A stretch of 64,000 nt of DNA from JBCCSZ01 sp039821145 (GTDB lineage: Bacteria > Bacteroidota > Bacteroidia > Chitinophagales > Saprospiraceae). Each line of letters opens with the position of its first letter. Positions within the stretch are counted from its first letter, which is position 1. This document shows positions 1 to 9,900 of this stretch, piece by piece. A program made the translations under genes and the position numbers. Where the stretch lies: NCBI GenBank assembly GCA_039821145.1, contig JBCBOS010000015.1:158432-222431 (forward strand), written 5' to 3'. The notes under the pieces were generated by a model. It was not told where the DNA came from, ran no database searches, and was given only the letters and a program-made list of their open reading frames with translations.

Positions 1-3000
1 TGGTCGTAATGTAATTGTTCGAATTGGAGCCACCCACCATGCCCTTGTAGGTTGCCGAACTGTAATTGCCATTTCCTTGACCGGAGAAGGTACCGGAGCT
101 TCCGAGGGAAGATTGATCTTTTGACAGTCCATCTTGTAGCATTGAGCTCGACTTGTCAAAGCTGAGGTTCTTCAACTTCTTTATGATTTTGTTGACATCG
201 GTAGCAACTTTCAGACCGCCATAGACATATCCCAAGTTGTCAAAGAGTGTATTGCCTTTCTTGCCAAAGAAGCCAAACTTTCCAGTTGAAAAATTATAGG
301 AGGCAATTCCAAACTTGATGGATACCGTGGTTTGTCCATTTGTCATGATGGCATTTCCAACGGAATTGACAAAGGAAGAGGCAACAGTCCCCATGGTTTT
401 GGCAAGTGGTATGCCCGAGGCCGCCACAGCATATCCCAGTCCAGAACTCACACCACCAATTACGGCACCTCCCAACATGTAAGCCCATGTTCGTCCACTG
501 GAGAAGTCCCACTGCAGAGGGTTGTAATTTCCACCATTGGCAACTACGCCACCCATGTAGGCCCCCATTACCGCACCGACGATGACCGGTACAACCCATG
601 CCGCTTCTCCACTGGGATCGACATACTTCAATGGATTGTTGAACGCATAGGTATAGCGATTGTAGCTTTGGGTATTGCCAGGACTCTGGATGAAATTGTC
701 GGGACTGAGCATGCGACCGACTACCGGATCGTACATCCGGCCGTTCATGTTGATCAACCGAAACTCTGGTAGGTGCTCGTGTGCCGTATAGCCGCGATAC
801 ATCCAGTCCGGAACAGAAGTGATGCCTGTATAAGCCCAAGTGGAGGCATTCCGCTTGCGGCCCCACGCATCAAAGTTTTGCTCGGCCTGAACGACGCCAT
901 TGTCATCTGTCGCCGTCAGAATGGAGCCCAAATGATCTGTGTAGGTGTAGTAAATTTTGTCCACATTGTTCTTGCGCTCAATGATGGCCACCGTGCCTTC
1001 GCCTGCATTCACATAGTGTAAGTGCTGGGTCACACCATTCTTGACCTGCTTTTCGTACTCACCGATGTAGTAGCGGGTGTTGACCACGGCACCACTTTGT
1101 CTGAGGGTACTCTTGATGCGCTGTTGGTCATTGCCATATTCGTAGTCGAGTACGAAGTTGCCTTCTACGATCCTCTTTGGTTGGTCAAATCCTGTGTAGC
1201 TGATGTTCTGGGTAATCCTTGGAATGGTCCCGGCAGAGTTGCTCACGCGGGTGATGGCATTGACCTTGGGCGAATTGTAAAAGTAAGACCCAACATCCGT
1301 CTTGGAGGCAATGTTGCCATTGGGCTGGTAAGTTGTACTTTGCGTGGCCTGCCCAGTGGCTTGTGCGGTGCTCAGTCGGTTCAGATTGTCATAAGTGAAG
1401 CTTTCAAACTGTCCCTTGACGACATCCTGGCGATGCATGAGATTGCCATTGCCAACATTCCAACCCATGCGCAAGTCCTGAACGCCTTGGGTGTAGTAGC
1501 GGGTGGGGATGCCGTAGTAGTGCGCAGTGTGAGACGTTTTGTTGTTCCCCAAGGTGTAAGACGTGTACTGTCGACGACCATTCATTGACTGATTGGTAAA
1601 CAGATTGGTGGTGCCGTGCTTGATGACGCTCAAATACCCATTGGCATCGTGTTGGTAATCCAAATCATAGCCCGAGGGGAAGGTCTTTTTGGTAATGTCT
1701 CCATAGGCATTGTGCTGGAAGTAGGTGTCGTAATCTGTGCCGCTGATGCGAGTGGTGAGATGATCCAGTCGACCGAAGTTGTCGTAGTTGAAAAACTCTG
1801 CATCGCCACCGAAGGCATTGCTGTTGATGACATAGCGGACCTTGTTGGCCTCTGGCGTACCAGCTCCGTAATAGGTGAAGTAGCGATCCTCATCTGGCCC
1901 ATATCGACGAGTCGTCCGGCTCAGCTTGTCGTAGTCCATGTTGTAGGTATGGCCATTGGCATTGGTGTGGCTGATTTGCTCGCCAAAGGCATTGTAACCA
2001 TAGGTCGTTATCCCAGCGTTTTTGTCTTCCATCTGCGTCTTTCGTCCATACACATCATAGCTGGTGCTGACCATGATCGTATTGCCCAACTTTGCTTCGA
2101 TTTGCAATTTCTGACTGTTGTAGGTATGGGTCAAGGTTCCCCCATTGTCGGATGCTTCGACGACCAGACCAGCGGCATCGGTTTTGCTCGTGGCAGACAG
2201 GCCATCTGGAGTGGTGACCACCAAGTTCATCAGGCCATTATTGTAGCTGTATCCATAGGTTGTCGTTCCAAATGGGTTGGAGGAACTGATCACGCGGTTG
2301 TAAGCGTCGTAGGCATGAGTGGTCGTGAAGGTATTTTCTCCGGCTTTGTAAGGAGCCCTCTTCGTTTTCTCTCGCCCGCGACTGTCGTAGGTCCAACTCT
2401 CGATGGTCCATTGGTTTTGGAAGCCTTCGGTTTCCACTCGCTTTTTCCGGCCCAACTTGTCGTAGAAGGTCTTCACATCGGGGCGACCGGGATGAGCCTG
2501 GAGGTGGTAGTGAGTGGTTCCATAGCCAGTATTGACGAACCAATTGTAAGACTCATCAATGGCATAGCCTTCGGGGCGGTTGGTTCTGGTCAGTCTCCCA
2601 AAAGCATCATAGGCATAGGTATTGGTAAGTCCATTGATGCCAGTGGTCGACAATGGCTGGCCCCACTTGATGTCGTAAGTGGCGGTGCTGGATTGGTTGA
2701 GAGGGTTGATGGTTTCGGTGACAAAGCGCCCCTTGCTGTCATAGTTGGTGGTCGTAGTTCTGGGAGAGAGCCCCTGCGCAGAAACCGTAGCACTGCGTTG
2801 GGTTCCCAAATCGTGATAGGTATAAGTGGTGGTCAATTGCTGGGGCTGACCGAAGTGTTTTGCTTCCGTTGTCACCTGCCCCTTGATGTTGTAAGCCAGC
2901 TTGACAGTCGTGCTGTGAGAAGGCTGACCAGGGCGTTGGCTTGTCACAGTGATGGTGCTCGGTCTGCTTGGGACGGGGGTGCCAAATTGGCCATAGGTCA

Positions 3001-5779
3001 TCCTTTTTGTCTGTGTAAACACGCCATTGTAATCGGTAGTCTCTGTTTTGATGTTCCCATAAGAGTCGTAGGTAAAGTCAGTTTGGATGATGCGCCCCTC
3101 TAGGCGCTGGTCGTCAAACCTTCTCGTCAGACGCATCCAATAGCCATTGTTGGGAGTCGGACTGAAGCCATTGTAATGAGAAACAGTTCTGAATCGATAA
3201 TTGGTCGAATTGATGAAGTGTGATGTTCTGAACTTGTGGACCAAATAATAGATGTCATTGACGCCATTGTAGTGTTCTCGCCTGGTGCCATTTGTATTGT
3301 CTATCTCTGTGAAATACCGGAAGCCCAAGAAGCCCTTTCCTTCCTTGTGTATCTTTGCTTCACCGTATGTGTAACGGGTATCGAAAAAAGATCCAATTCC
3401 ATTATCTTTGCGCAATCGATAGGCCAATTGCATGGGCAACTGCACGGTATTCATCGCGGTGCCAACGTGACTTCCCTTGTTGTAGAATCCACCTTGTGTC
3501 TCATTCATTCTTTGATAATCGAAGATTACTCGACTGAGGTGTCCGTCCACAGCATCTTTCATCAACAACTCCTCTCCCCCACTTTTGAAGTAAAAGATGT
3601 CGAAGGGAGTCCCGTAATAGGTGCGATTGATGATGTCGGAGCGACCATCACCATTGAGATCGCTGTTGATCCAGCTTGCATACCCAAGTAGGCTGTTGAA
3701 GGCATTGGTTTCGTATCGAAAATCAGTACCTCGGCTGTAGTACATGCCAATGGTAGAAGTCGTGGTCACAGTACCAGGATTGTTCCAGCCGTGCAAGATG
3801 TCCATCAAGCCGTCTCCGTTGAAGTCGGAAATGACCAATTTATCATCGCTGTAGGTACCAGTGACATCTGGTGTTTTGTTGAAAGAAAAAGGTTGGACAA
3901 AAAAGTTTACTCCGGTAGACAAGGACTTTTCCCAACTGGCATTGTTGCTTGTCTGGCTGGTGCGGACCAACATGTCTGTTTTGCGATCTCCATTGAAATC
4001 TCCGAAGTACAAGCGGTGCCATTTGGTGGGGTAGCTCGCCTGGTAGACAGCTGTTGCATTCAGACTGTTGCCACTTTTTTCGAAGGTGTAAATCTCAGTC
4101 GTGGCATCTTTGATGCGCATCAGCTCCTGTTTGCCATCGCCATCAAAATCAATGACATAGATGAAATCAGAGACCACCCAGGCAGTTGCTGAATTGGTAC
4201 CGATACCCATGCCACTGATCTGCTGGTTGTAGATGTTTCTGCGCGGAAAACTGACAAAGGCTCTGTACCCACTTGCATTGCTCAAAAAAGTGATGTAGTC
4301 GGTCGCACCATCGCCATCAAAATCGCCGGGGTAAAAGCACTTGCCACTGGGGTGAATGATGTCGTAGTTGGGATCGGGATACCGAACACTTGTGTTGAAA
4401 GAGATCCCCGTACTTTCGTACAGCTTGAATTCCTTGAGCTTGCGCCAATTTTGAGAGCCTTCTACTCGCATCTTCAGCAGCATGATGTCGTCGCGGCCAT
4501 CTCCCGTATAATCAGACGCCATGAAGTTGTACATATTGGGCGAATTGATGCCATTGACAATCTGAAAGTCGGCGGGAAGCGGAGTGGAATAGGATTGAGA
4601 AAAAGTGGCGTTGGTGGCTGTTCTCTTGTACACGGTCATATCCGTATTGTAGCGAAAGCCATTGTTGAAGACATAGGGAGCCGTGAGGATGTCGGAGTAG
4701 CCATCGCCATCAAAATCACCGGAGAATAGATCAACTGCTGTCCCGGCAGTAACGGAAGAAGTGACAGTATTGAAGTTGCTGGGCTGGTCTCCGTACCTGA
4801 AGATGGTGGAATTGAGGGAGGACCCATCGCTTCCTTTTTCTGCGATGGAATTCAGGATGGACCGATAGCCGTCGAAACTGTACTTGAATTCGTAGTTTTT
4901 CACAGTCTGCTGCTCTGCATTTACCTCAATGCGGTCCAGCAAATAGTAACGGCCGATGTTGGAACCATTCTCGTATTGGGCGTTTTTGTCTGCCCGTTCC
5001 TTGTAGTGAAAGCGAACCACATTGTAGGGTGACTGACCTGTGATGGAATTGCCAGTATATCTGATTTCGGAAATCCGATTGTCGCGATAGCCAGTGACCC
5101 ATTCAAAATCAATGAAGTTGCCATCCTTGTAGGAGATGCGATTGAGTCGCCACAGCATCTTATCGGAATAATTGTTTGTGTAAAGCGTAGAGTTCAAATT
5201 CTTGCCATACTCCATTACTGTTCCATCCTTTAGCTCGACTTTGAACCATTGCGGTTTTCCATTGGCAGAACAATAAGAAGTAATGCTTGCAAAATTCTCC
5301 GACTCCGTTCGGTAGGTAGATCCATTGTTTCCATACGTTCCACTCTTTTGAATGAGGCGCTGCCCATCCAGGTAATAGCGGTCATCGGAGGAGAAGTTGA
5401 CAGCCGTTGTTTTGCCGTCAAAATAAATGCTTTGGCCAGAACGGGTAATGGTAGAAAGACCAGAAATGTTCCACCCCAGTCCCATGACGCCATTGCCAGC
5501 CTGCGAATTGTATTCGACAGCTATTTGGGGGATGATGCCATTGGTTCCGGGAGGGACAACGATGGGAATGGAGTATTTGGCTGCACCATACTGCGACACC
5601 CTCGCCTCAGCAACAGTAGCTCCCACTGGAAGATTTGTATTGATGGTTTTGTTCAGTAGGGTCGACTGTGTATTCAAGGGAACATAGTTGATGTTTTGCC
5701 CTTGTAAACTCTGGAAGAAATGCAACTGAAACAGCAACACCAGAGCGTAGATAAATTTATTTTTTAGAGAGAAATCCAT
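1..5779 (-). CDS. Unit 1 giant SpvB/FG-GAP/Rhs cage protein (C-terminus beyond window)
   Basis: Predicted secreted Rhs cage protein. 1,926 codons are visible and the frame is still open at the left edge. The start at 5779 gives a Sec signal peptide ending near residue 27 (LQG/QN); an in-frame ATG four codons upstream (5791) is possible. In order: SpvB-like segment with VPPGTNG (75-81), seven FG-GAP loops of DxxGDxxxD type (about 350-715), TcdB-middle-like segment, YD repeats from about 900, and Rhs core closing at DPSGE (1721-1725). The visible tail is 206 residues: Gly/Ala-rich hydrophobic stretches, then a connector with ASYNFSTGKFGFFGKKGN, then a Gly/Ser/Asn-rich run to the edge. This tail differs from units 3-9, and the reading frame continues past the connector, so an effector domain may lie outside the window. 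The middle region (MEYGK, FIDF) is group a-like. It follows its small partner by 64 bases. Confidence 0.9.
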   Translation of the reverse strand, partial: MDFSLKNKFIYALVLLFQLHFFQSLQGQNINYVPLNTQSTLLNKTINTNLPVGATVAEARVSQYGAAKYSIPIVVPPGTNGIIPQIAVEYNSQAGNGVMGLGWNISGLSTITRSGQSIYFDGKTTAVNFSSDDRYYLDGQRLIQKSGTYGNNGSTYRTESENFASITSYCSANGKPQWFKVELKDGTVMEYGKNLNSTLYTNNYSDKMLWRLNRISYKDGNFIDFEWVTGYRDNRISEIRYTGNSITGQSPYNVVRFHYKERADKNAQYENGSNIGRYYLLDRIEVNAEQQTVKNYEFKYSFDGYRSILNSIAEKGSDGSSLNSTIFRYGDQPSNFNTVTSSVTAGTAVDLFSGDFDGDGYSDILTAPYVFNNGFRYNTDMTVYKRTATNATFSQSYSTPLPADFQIVNGINSPNMYNFMASDYTGDGRDDIMLLKMRVEGSQNWRKLKEFKLYESTGISFNTSVRYPDPNYDIIHPSGKCFYPGDFDGDGATDYITFLSNASGYRAFVSFPRRNIYNQQISGMGIGTNSATAWVVSDFIYVIDFDGDGKQELMRIKDATTEIYTFEKSGNSLNATAVYQASYPTKWHRLYFGDFNGDRKTDMLVRTSQTSNNASWEKSLSTGVNFFVQPFSFNKTPDVTGTYSDDKLVISDFNGDGLMDILHGWNNPGTVTTTSTIGMYYSRGTDFRYETNAFNSLLGYASWINSDLNGDGRSDIINRTYYGTPFDIFYFKSGGEELLMKDAVDGHLSRVIFDYQRMNETQGGFYNKGSHVGTAMNTVQLPMQLAYRLRKDNGIGSFFDTRYTYGEAKIHKEGKGFLGFRYFTEIDNTNGTRREHYNGVNDIYYLVHKFRTSHFINSTNYRFRTVSHYNGFSPTPNNGYWMRLTRRFDDQRLEGRIIQTDFTYDSYGNIKTETTDYNGVFTQTKRMTYGQFGTPVPSRPSTITVTSQRPGQPSHSTTVKLAYNIKGQVTTEAKHFGQPQQLTTTYTYHDLGTQRSATVSAQGLSPRTTTTNYDSKGRFVTETINPLNQSSTATYDIKWGQPLSTTGINGLTNTYAYDAFGRLTRTNRPEGYAIDESYNWFVNTGYGTTHYHLQAHPGRPDVKTFYDKLGRKKRVETEGFQNQWTIESWTYDSRGREKTKRAPYKAGENTFTTTHAYDAYNRVISSSNPFGTTTYGYSYNNGLMNLVVTTPDGLSATSKTDAAGLVVEASDNGGTLTHTYNSQKLQIEAKLGNTIMVSTSYDVYGRKTQMEDKNAGITTYGYNAFGEQISHTNANGHTYNMDYDKLSRTTRRYGPDEDRYFTYYGAGTPEANKVRYVINSNAFGGDAEFFNYDNFGRLDHLTTRISGTDYDTYFQHNAYGDITKKTFPSGYDLDYQHDANGYLSVIKHGTTNLFTNQSMNGRRQYTSYTLGNNKTSHTAHYYGIPTRYYTQGVQDLRMGWNVGNGNLMHRQDVVKGQFESFTYDNLNRLSTAQATGQATQSTTYQPNGNIASKTDVGSYFYNSPKVNAITRVSNSAGTIPRITQNISYTGFDQPKRIVEGNFVLDYEYGNDQQRIKSTLRQSGAVVNTRYYIGEYEKQVKNGVTQHLHYVNAGEGTVAIIERKNNVDKIYYTYTDHLGSILTATDDNGVVQAEQNFDAWGRKRNASTWAYTGITSVPDWMYRGYTAHEHLPEFRLINMNGRMYDPVVGRMLSPDNFIQSPGNTQSYNRYTYAFNNPLKYVDPSGEAAWVVPVIVGAVMGAYMGGVVANGGNYNPLQWDFSSGRTWAYMLGGAVIGGVSSGLGYAVAASGIPLAKTMGTVASSFVNSVGNAIMTNGQTTVSIKFGIASYNFSTGKFGFFGKKGNTLFDNLGYVYGGLKVATDVNKIIKKLKNLSFDKSSSMLQDGLSKDQSSLGSSGTFSGQGNGNYSSATYKGMVGGSNSNNYITT

Positions 5780-5843
5780 AATTGTTTGCATATTTTTTTC
5801 ACAACATAAAGCAAGACTTTACAAAGTCTCACAAGAATAAAAA

Positions 5844-6452
5844 TCAACGGTTTTCTGCAGTTTTGACGAGTAAGGCCAGTTTGCGGACATCTTTGTGCAT
5901 CAGTGTCACCAAGTAGGTACCATCTGGCAGCGAAGACACATCGATTCCTCTGCCATCGCCCAAGGATCGCTGAGACAAAATGCGTGCATTCATATCCAAA
6001 ATGGAGACAGTCGCCTCTGGAGACAGTCCGCTGTCTTTGATGGAAAAGGTCGACATGGTGGGATTGGGAAATAGGATCAAATCGCTGAGGTCCTGAAAGT
6101 TTTCTTCTGTCAACTCCACCTTCACACTTTCCTCTTCAACTGACTGTAAATCAAGAGAATTAGGGGTTGCCAGCAATGCTTCCAGCTCTTCAATTTCCGC
6201 CTCCATGGACTCGGAGAATCCCGCCTCGTCCAGCATCTCTTCCAGGCTGATTTCACTGACCACTTGATGGCCTCGCTCAGAGCGTTCGTATTCCAATTCA
6301 ACCCATTCCTGGCAGAGGTACCGCTGGATGCGGTTGCCGGCATTGTCGTAGGTAAAGCTGATGCCACATTGGTATGGATCAGGAGTGATCTGTGCAAAAA
6401 GTGCCGGACCACAAGTCAGCAATAAAGCAATAAACAATAGATACTTTTTCAT
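5844..6452 (-). CDS. Unit 1 small partner: YD-motif protein with T9SS type A sorting domain
   Basis: 202 residues, first gene of unit 1. A signal peptide (MKKYLLFIALLLTCGPALFA) precedes a mature protein that starts near AQITPDPYQ. The motif CGISFTYDNAGNRIQRYLC has the YD-repeat consensus of Rhs proteins, once only, with one cysteine on each side. The middle is strongly acidic and helix-like (about 70-110, rich in Glu and Leu). The last 80 residues are a T9SS type A domain: LFPNP, then VSSLPDGTYLVTL, then a short basic end (LLVKTAENR). Known for the family: this domain directs export across the outer membrane and is normally removed. Inferred: it works with the giant protein just downstream. 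It is the most divergent of the eight small proteins, with a Gln in place of the usual Lys in GNRIKR. Confidence 0.88.
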   Translation of the reverse strand: MKKYLLFIALLLTCGPALFAQITPDPYQCGISFTYDNAGNRIQRYLCQEWVELEYERSERGHQVVSEISLEEMLDEAGFSESMEAEIEELEALLATPNSLDLQSVEEESVKVELTEENFQDLSDLILFPNPTMSTFSIKDSGLSPEATVSILDMNARILSQRSLGDGRGIDVSSLPDGTYLVTLMHKDVRKLALLVKTAENR

Positions 6453-6806
6453 ACAGTATTTTTTTTAAAAACGAGTGATGTAGTAATGATTTTTTTGCGC
6501 AAAAAAATCTCCGCCCTCATCGATGCAAATCGACAAAGATTCATTGGTCAGCATAAAATGATCAGGTGAGAAATTGACAGAGAATTGTCGCTCACTTGTT
6601 CACAAAAATCATCAGTTGCCCTGTCCCAAAGCACCCGGAACACAAAACCAGGACATTTGGAAATCCGACAAAATCAGATCATGACTCTGTGATGAGAGTC
6701 ACTGTATGTTGTAAGTAAATTTGCTAGTGAAGATTTTAAAAACAGGTAGATTTTTGAAAAGTGGCACCTACCTTAGAAGTGGATTAGATTCCAAAACAGT
6801 AGGCTA
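6453..6806 (-). promoter_or_regulatory. Unit 1 leader with perfect palindrome
   Basis: Region between the putative promoter and the small gene start, about 355 bases and the shortest leader of the array. The clear feature is a perfect 22-base palindrome at 6488-6509 (GATTTTTTT, GCGC centre, AAAAAAATC), 36 bases upstream of the start codon. As RNA it forms a 9-bp A-U-rich stem with a GCGC loop. No open reading frame or RNA gene is recognisable in the rest. Confidence 0.45.
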
Positions 6807-6837
6807 CAAATATATGTCGTAAAATGAAAAATGTAAA
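6807..6837 (-). promoter_or_regulatory. Putative promoter of unit 1
   Basis: On the minus strand: TTTAC (6837-6833), an 18-base spacer, then TATATTTG (6814-6807). The -7 box matches the Bacteroidota TAnnTTTG consensus. All other well-conserved copies in the array have a 19-base spacer. It lies about 40 bases after the unit 2 terminator. Confidence 0.6.
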
Positions 6838-6875
6838 GACCTTTCAACTTTTTTTGAAAAAAACTTTTGCAAATC

Positions 6876-6905
6876 AAAAAGGCCACCAAGCCCGAAAGCT
6901 TGATG
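6876..6905 (-). terminator. Intrinsic terminator of unit 2
   Basis: Minus-strand hairpin at 6905-6884: 9-bp stem (CATCAAGCT with GGCTTGGTG, including G-U pairs) closed by a TTCG tetraloop. A run of five T follows after GCC. It lies 65 bases past the stop codon of the unit 2 giant gene. The lower stem has A-U and G-C pairs not found in the other units, so pairing is kept while bases change. Confidence 0.8.
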
Positions 6906-6970
6906 ACCCACTTCTCAATTAGAAAAAAAATTAATTTTATAGCGTGTGACACTACTTTGCTACATCAATT

Positions 6971-9900
6971 TTACATGTTGCTTATCTTTTCAGAAAATTT
7001 AATGTAATCCTTGAGTTCCTCCTTTCCGAAAGACGTGGACAAGAAGTAAAGAGTGAAATCACTGTAGACATCGCCCTTGATAATGTCTTGGACCATTTTG
7101 AAGCTAGACTCTGTGATCAATTCAAGTTGATTTGACAAGCTGAACCACTTTCCGTCGAAAAAATCAGAATTGAAGGTCGTTCGAAGTACACCGGCATCAA
7201 GAGTAAAAGAAGAAAAGATGCCATCTTCTTTGATCCAGTTCTTCCCCATGGAGTTCAAGACGCTGCCGGCAATTTCTTTTGCCGTCTCGTTGCCAAAGAT
7301 GGTACCTTCAAAAAGTTTCACGCCAAGTCCTTCAAGTTCATTGAACGCTTCCAGACCAGCCCCCACCAATGCAGATTTGTACATCTTGTCGAGGTCCCAT
7401 TCGAAATCGTTTGAAAAACCACTGGTCGCCATCTTGAGATTGGCCTTCTTGATAACCTTCACGGTAAACTTGAATCCTTTGAGACTCCCTTTGGCAGCAG
7501 CCTTTATGCCCGTCGCGGCAATCTTCGGAGCAATGATGGCCCCCAGAGCAGCCCCAATGAATGCTCCAACGATGGCCCCCTTCCATGCCTTGTCGTCCCA
7601 CTGGGTAAAGTCCCAACTTCCAGATGCAATCGACGCACCAGCATAGGCACCAACCACAGCCCCAATGATGATGGGTACAAACCAAGCAAGTTCTCCATTG
7701 GGATCTGTGTAAGACAATGGGTTGTTGAAGACGTAGGAGTAGCGATTGTAGCTCTGGGTACTGTTGGGCGCTTGCACGTAGTTGTCCACACTCAACATGC
7801 GACCGACGATTGGATCGTACATCCGGCCATTCATGTTGATCAGTCGAAACTCCGGCATGTCCTCATGTCCTGTGTATCCGCGATACAACCAATCCGGCAC
7901 GCTGTTCACATTGGAGTAGGTCCAAGTGTTCACGTTGCGCTTGCGCCCCCATGGATCAAAGTTTTGCTCTGCCACTGTATTCCCAAGTCTATCGGTCACG
8001 CGTACGATGGACCCAAGGTGATCCGTATAGGTATAGTAATACTTGTAGCTGTTGTTTTCCTTGACAACGATGGCGATCGTCCCCTGACCTGCGTTCACAT
8101 AGTGAATGTCTTTGGTTGCGCCCTGCTTCATCTGCCGTTCAAAATCTCCGAGGTACAATCTGGTGGTTTTGACCGAACCATTTTGCTTCAGGACACTCTT
8201 GTTTCGATTGCGGTTGTAACCATAGGTGTAATCCAATTCAAAACTTCCTTCTTTCAGCTTGGTAGGCTGATCAAAACCATTGTAGGTGATGTCCTGCGTA
8301 ACGGTCGGAATGGTATTATTGGGATTGCTCACCTTGAGAATTGCATTGATCTTACCAGAGGTGGGATAGGTGTACGAACCGACATCCGTTTTGGAAGTGA
8401 TGTTGCCATTGGAAGCATAATTGACAGACTTCGTCGGCTGGCCTACCACCCGCGCTGTTCTCAAACGGTTGAGATTGTCGTAGGTGAAATTCTCTGTGCG
8501 TCCCTTGATCACATCCTGGCGACTGTTGAGATTGCCATTGGCGTAATTCCAGTTCATCCGCAGGTCTTGAATACCAGCGGTATAATAGCGAGTGGGAATC
8601 CCCTGATTGTAGGTGACGGTGCTCGTTCTGTTGTTGCCCAGTTTGTAGGAAGTGTGCTGCCCACGGCCATTTGCAGATTGAATGGTGAAGAGAGTGATCA
8701 GTTCTCCAGCTCGTCGAACATGTGTCAAATACCCATTGAAGTCATAAGTATAAAGCAATCTCAAGCCTGAAGGATAGGTCTTGGAGGTCACCTTACTGGT
8801 ATTGTCGTAGGTATAACTACAAGTGAGAGAGGTACCACTGATGCGGTCTCTCTTTTGATTCACACGACCATAACTGTCGTAGAAAAACTCCTCTTGGTCT
8901 TGCGACAGATTGTTGATGACTTTGGAGATTTTAGTTCTGGCTGGTCCAGAAAAGACATAAGAGTAGCGGATGTCCTCTCCGGGGCCTTTTCGTCCCGTGA
9001 TCCTTCCCAATCTATCATAATTCATGGTATAGCGATGACCATTGCCATTCGTGGTGGCAGCCAACTCCTTAAAGACATTGTATTCATAGATAAACGTCCC
9101 ACCATTTTTGTCCGTCGTCCGTGTCTTATTGCCATAGCTGTCGTACTGATTGCTGACCAGCACAGTACTACCGAGTTTGACTTCTTTCAATTTTCCTAGG
9201 CTGGTATGGGTAAAGGTCAAGGTACCACCATTGTCGGTCGTCTTTGTCTTGCGCCCACTGGCATCCATCTCTATCGTACTCACTTGACCAGCAGGATTGG
9301 TCTTGGTCAATTTGGTTTTACCAGATGAGTAAGAGTAGGAATACCTCGTGGTGCCAAATGGATTGACTTCACTGGTTGGCCGATTGAAAGTGTCGTAGTT
9401 GTAAGTAGTTGTAAAGGTGCTTTCTCCCGATTTGTAGGGAGCCCGCTCGGTTTTGAGTCGGCCGCGAGAATCATAAGTCCAGATCTCGTAGACGGTCGCG
9501 TTTTGGTATCCCTTTCTGTGGTGTCGGATTTTTCGGTCCAGGTTGTCGTAGTACACCCATTGAGTAGGCTTGCCAATCTGACTTGTCTGGTGGTAGTACG
9601 TACTGCCGTAAGCGGGACTGGTGTTGAACACGTAGCTTTCCGTGATCACCGAACCAGTTGGAAGAGTTGTCTCGATCAATCGTCCAAAGGCATCGTAGCG
9701 ATAACGCGTTACCAATCCACCAATGTCAGTCGTCGTAATGGGTTTGCCCCACTTGTTGTCGTAGGTGGCCGAAGTGGCTTGCCCCAATGTATTGACGGTT
9801 CTGATGACGAATCGCCCTTTGCTGTCGTAGACGAGAGTGGTGTGACGAGAACTCATTCCCAACCCACGCTTGGTTTCAGTATTTACGTTCCCAAAACCAT

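Noticed and set aside
1616..3103. Long plus-strand open frame (495 codons), and similar ones at 14094-15548, 38984-40429 and 48179-49522
   Set aside because: They lie antisense to the giant genes, recur at the same relative places with Val/Ile/His-rich low-information proteins, and have no recognised domain. They are by-products of the codon pattern of the YD and FG-GAP repeats.
7170..7646. Ala/Pro-rich plus-strand frame opposite the tips, repeated in many units
   Set aside because: It is the reverse complement of the Gly/Ala-rich hydrophobic tail segments.
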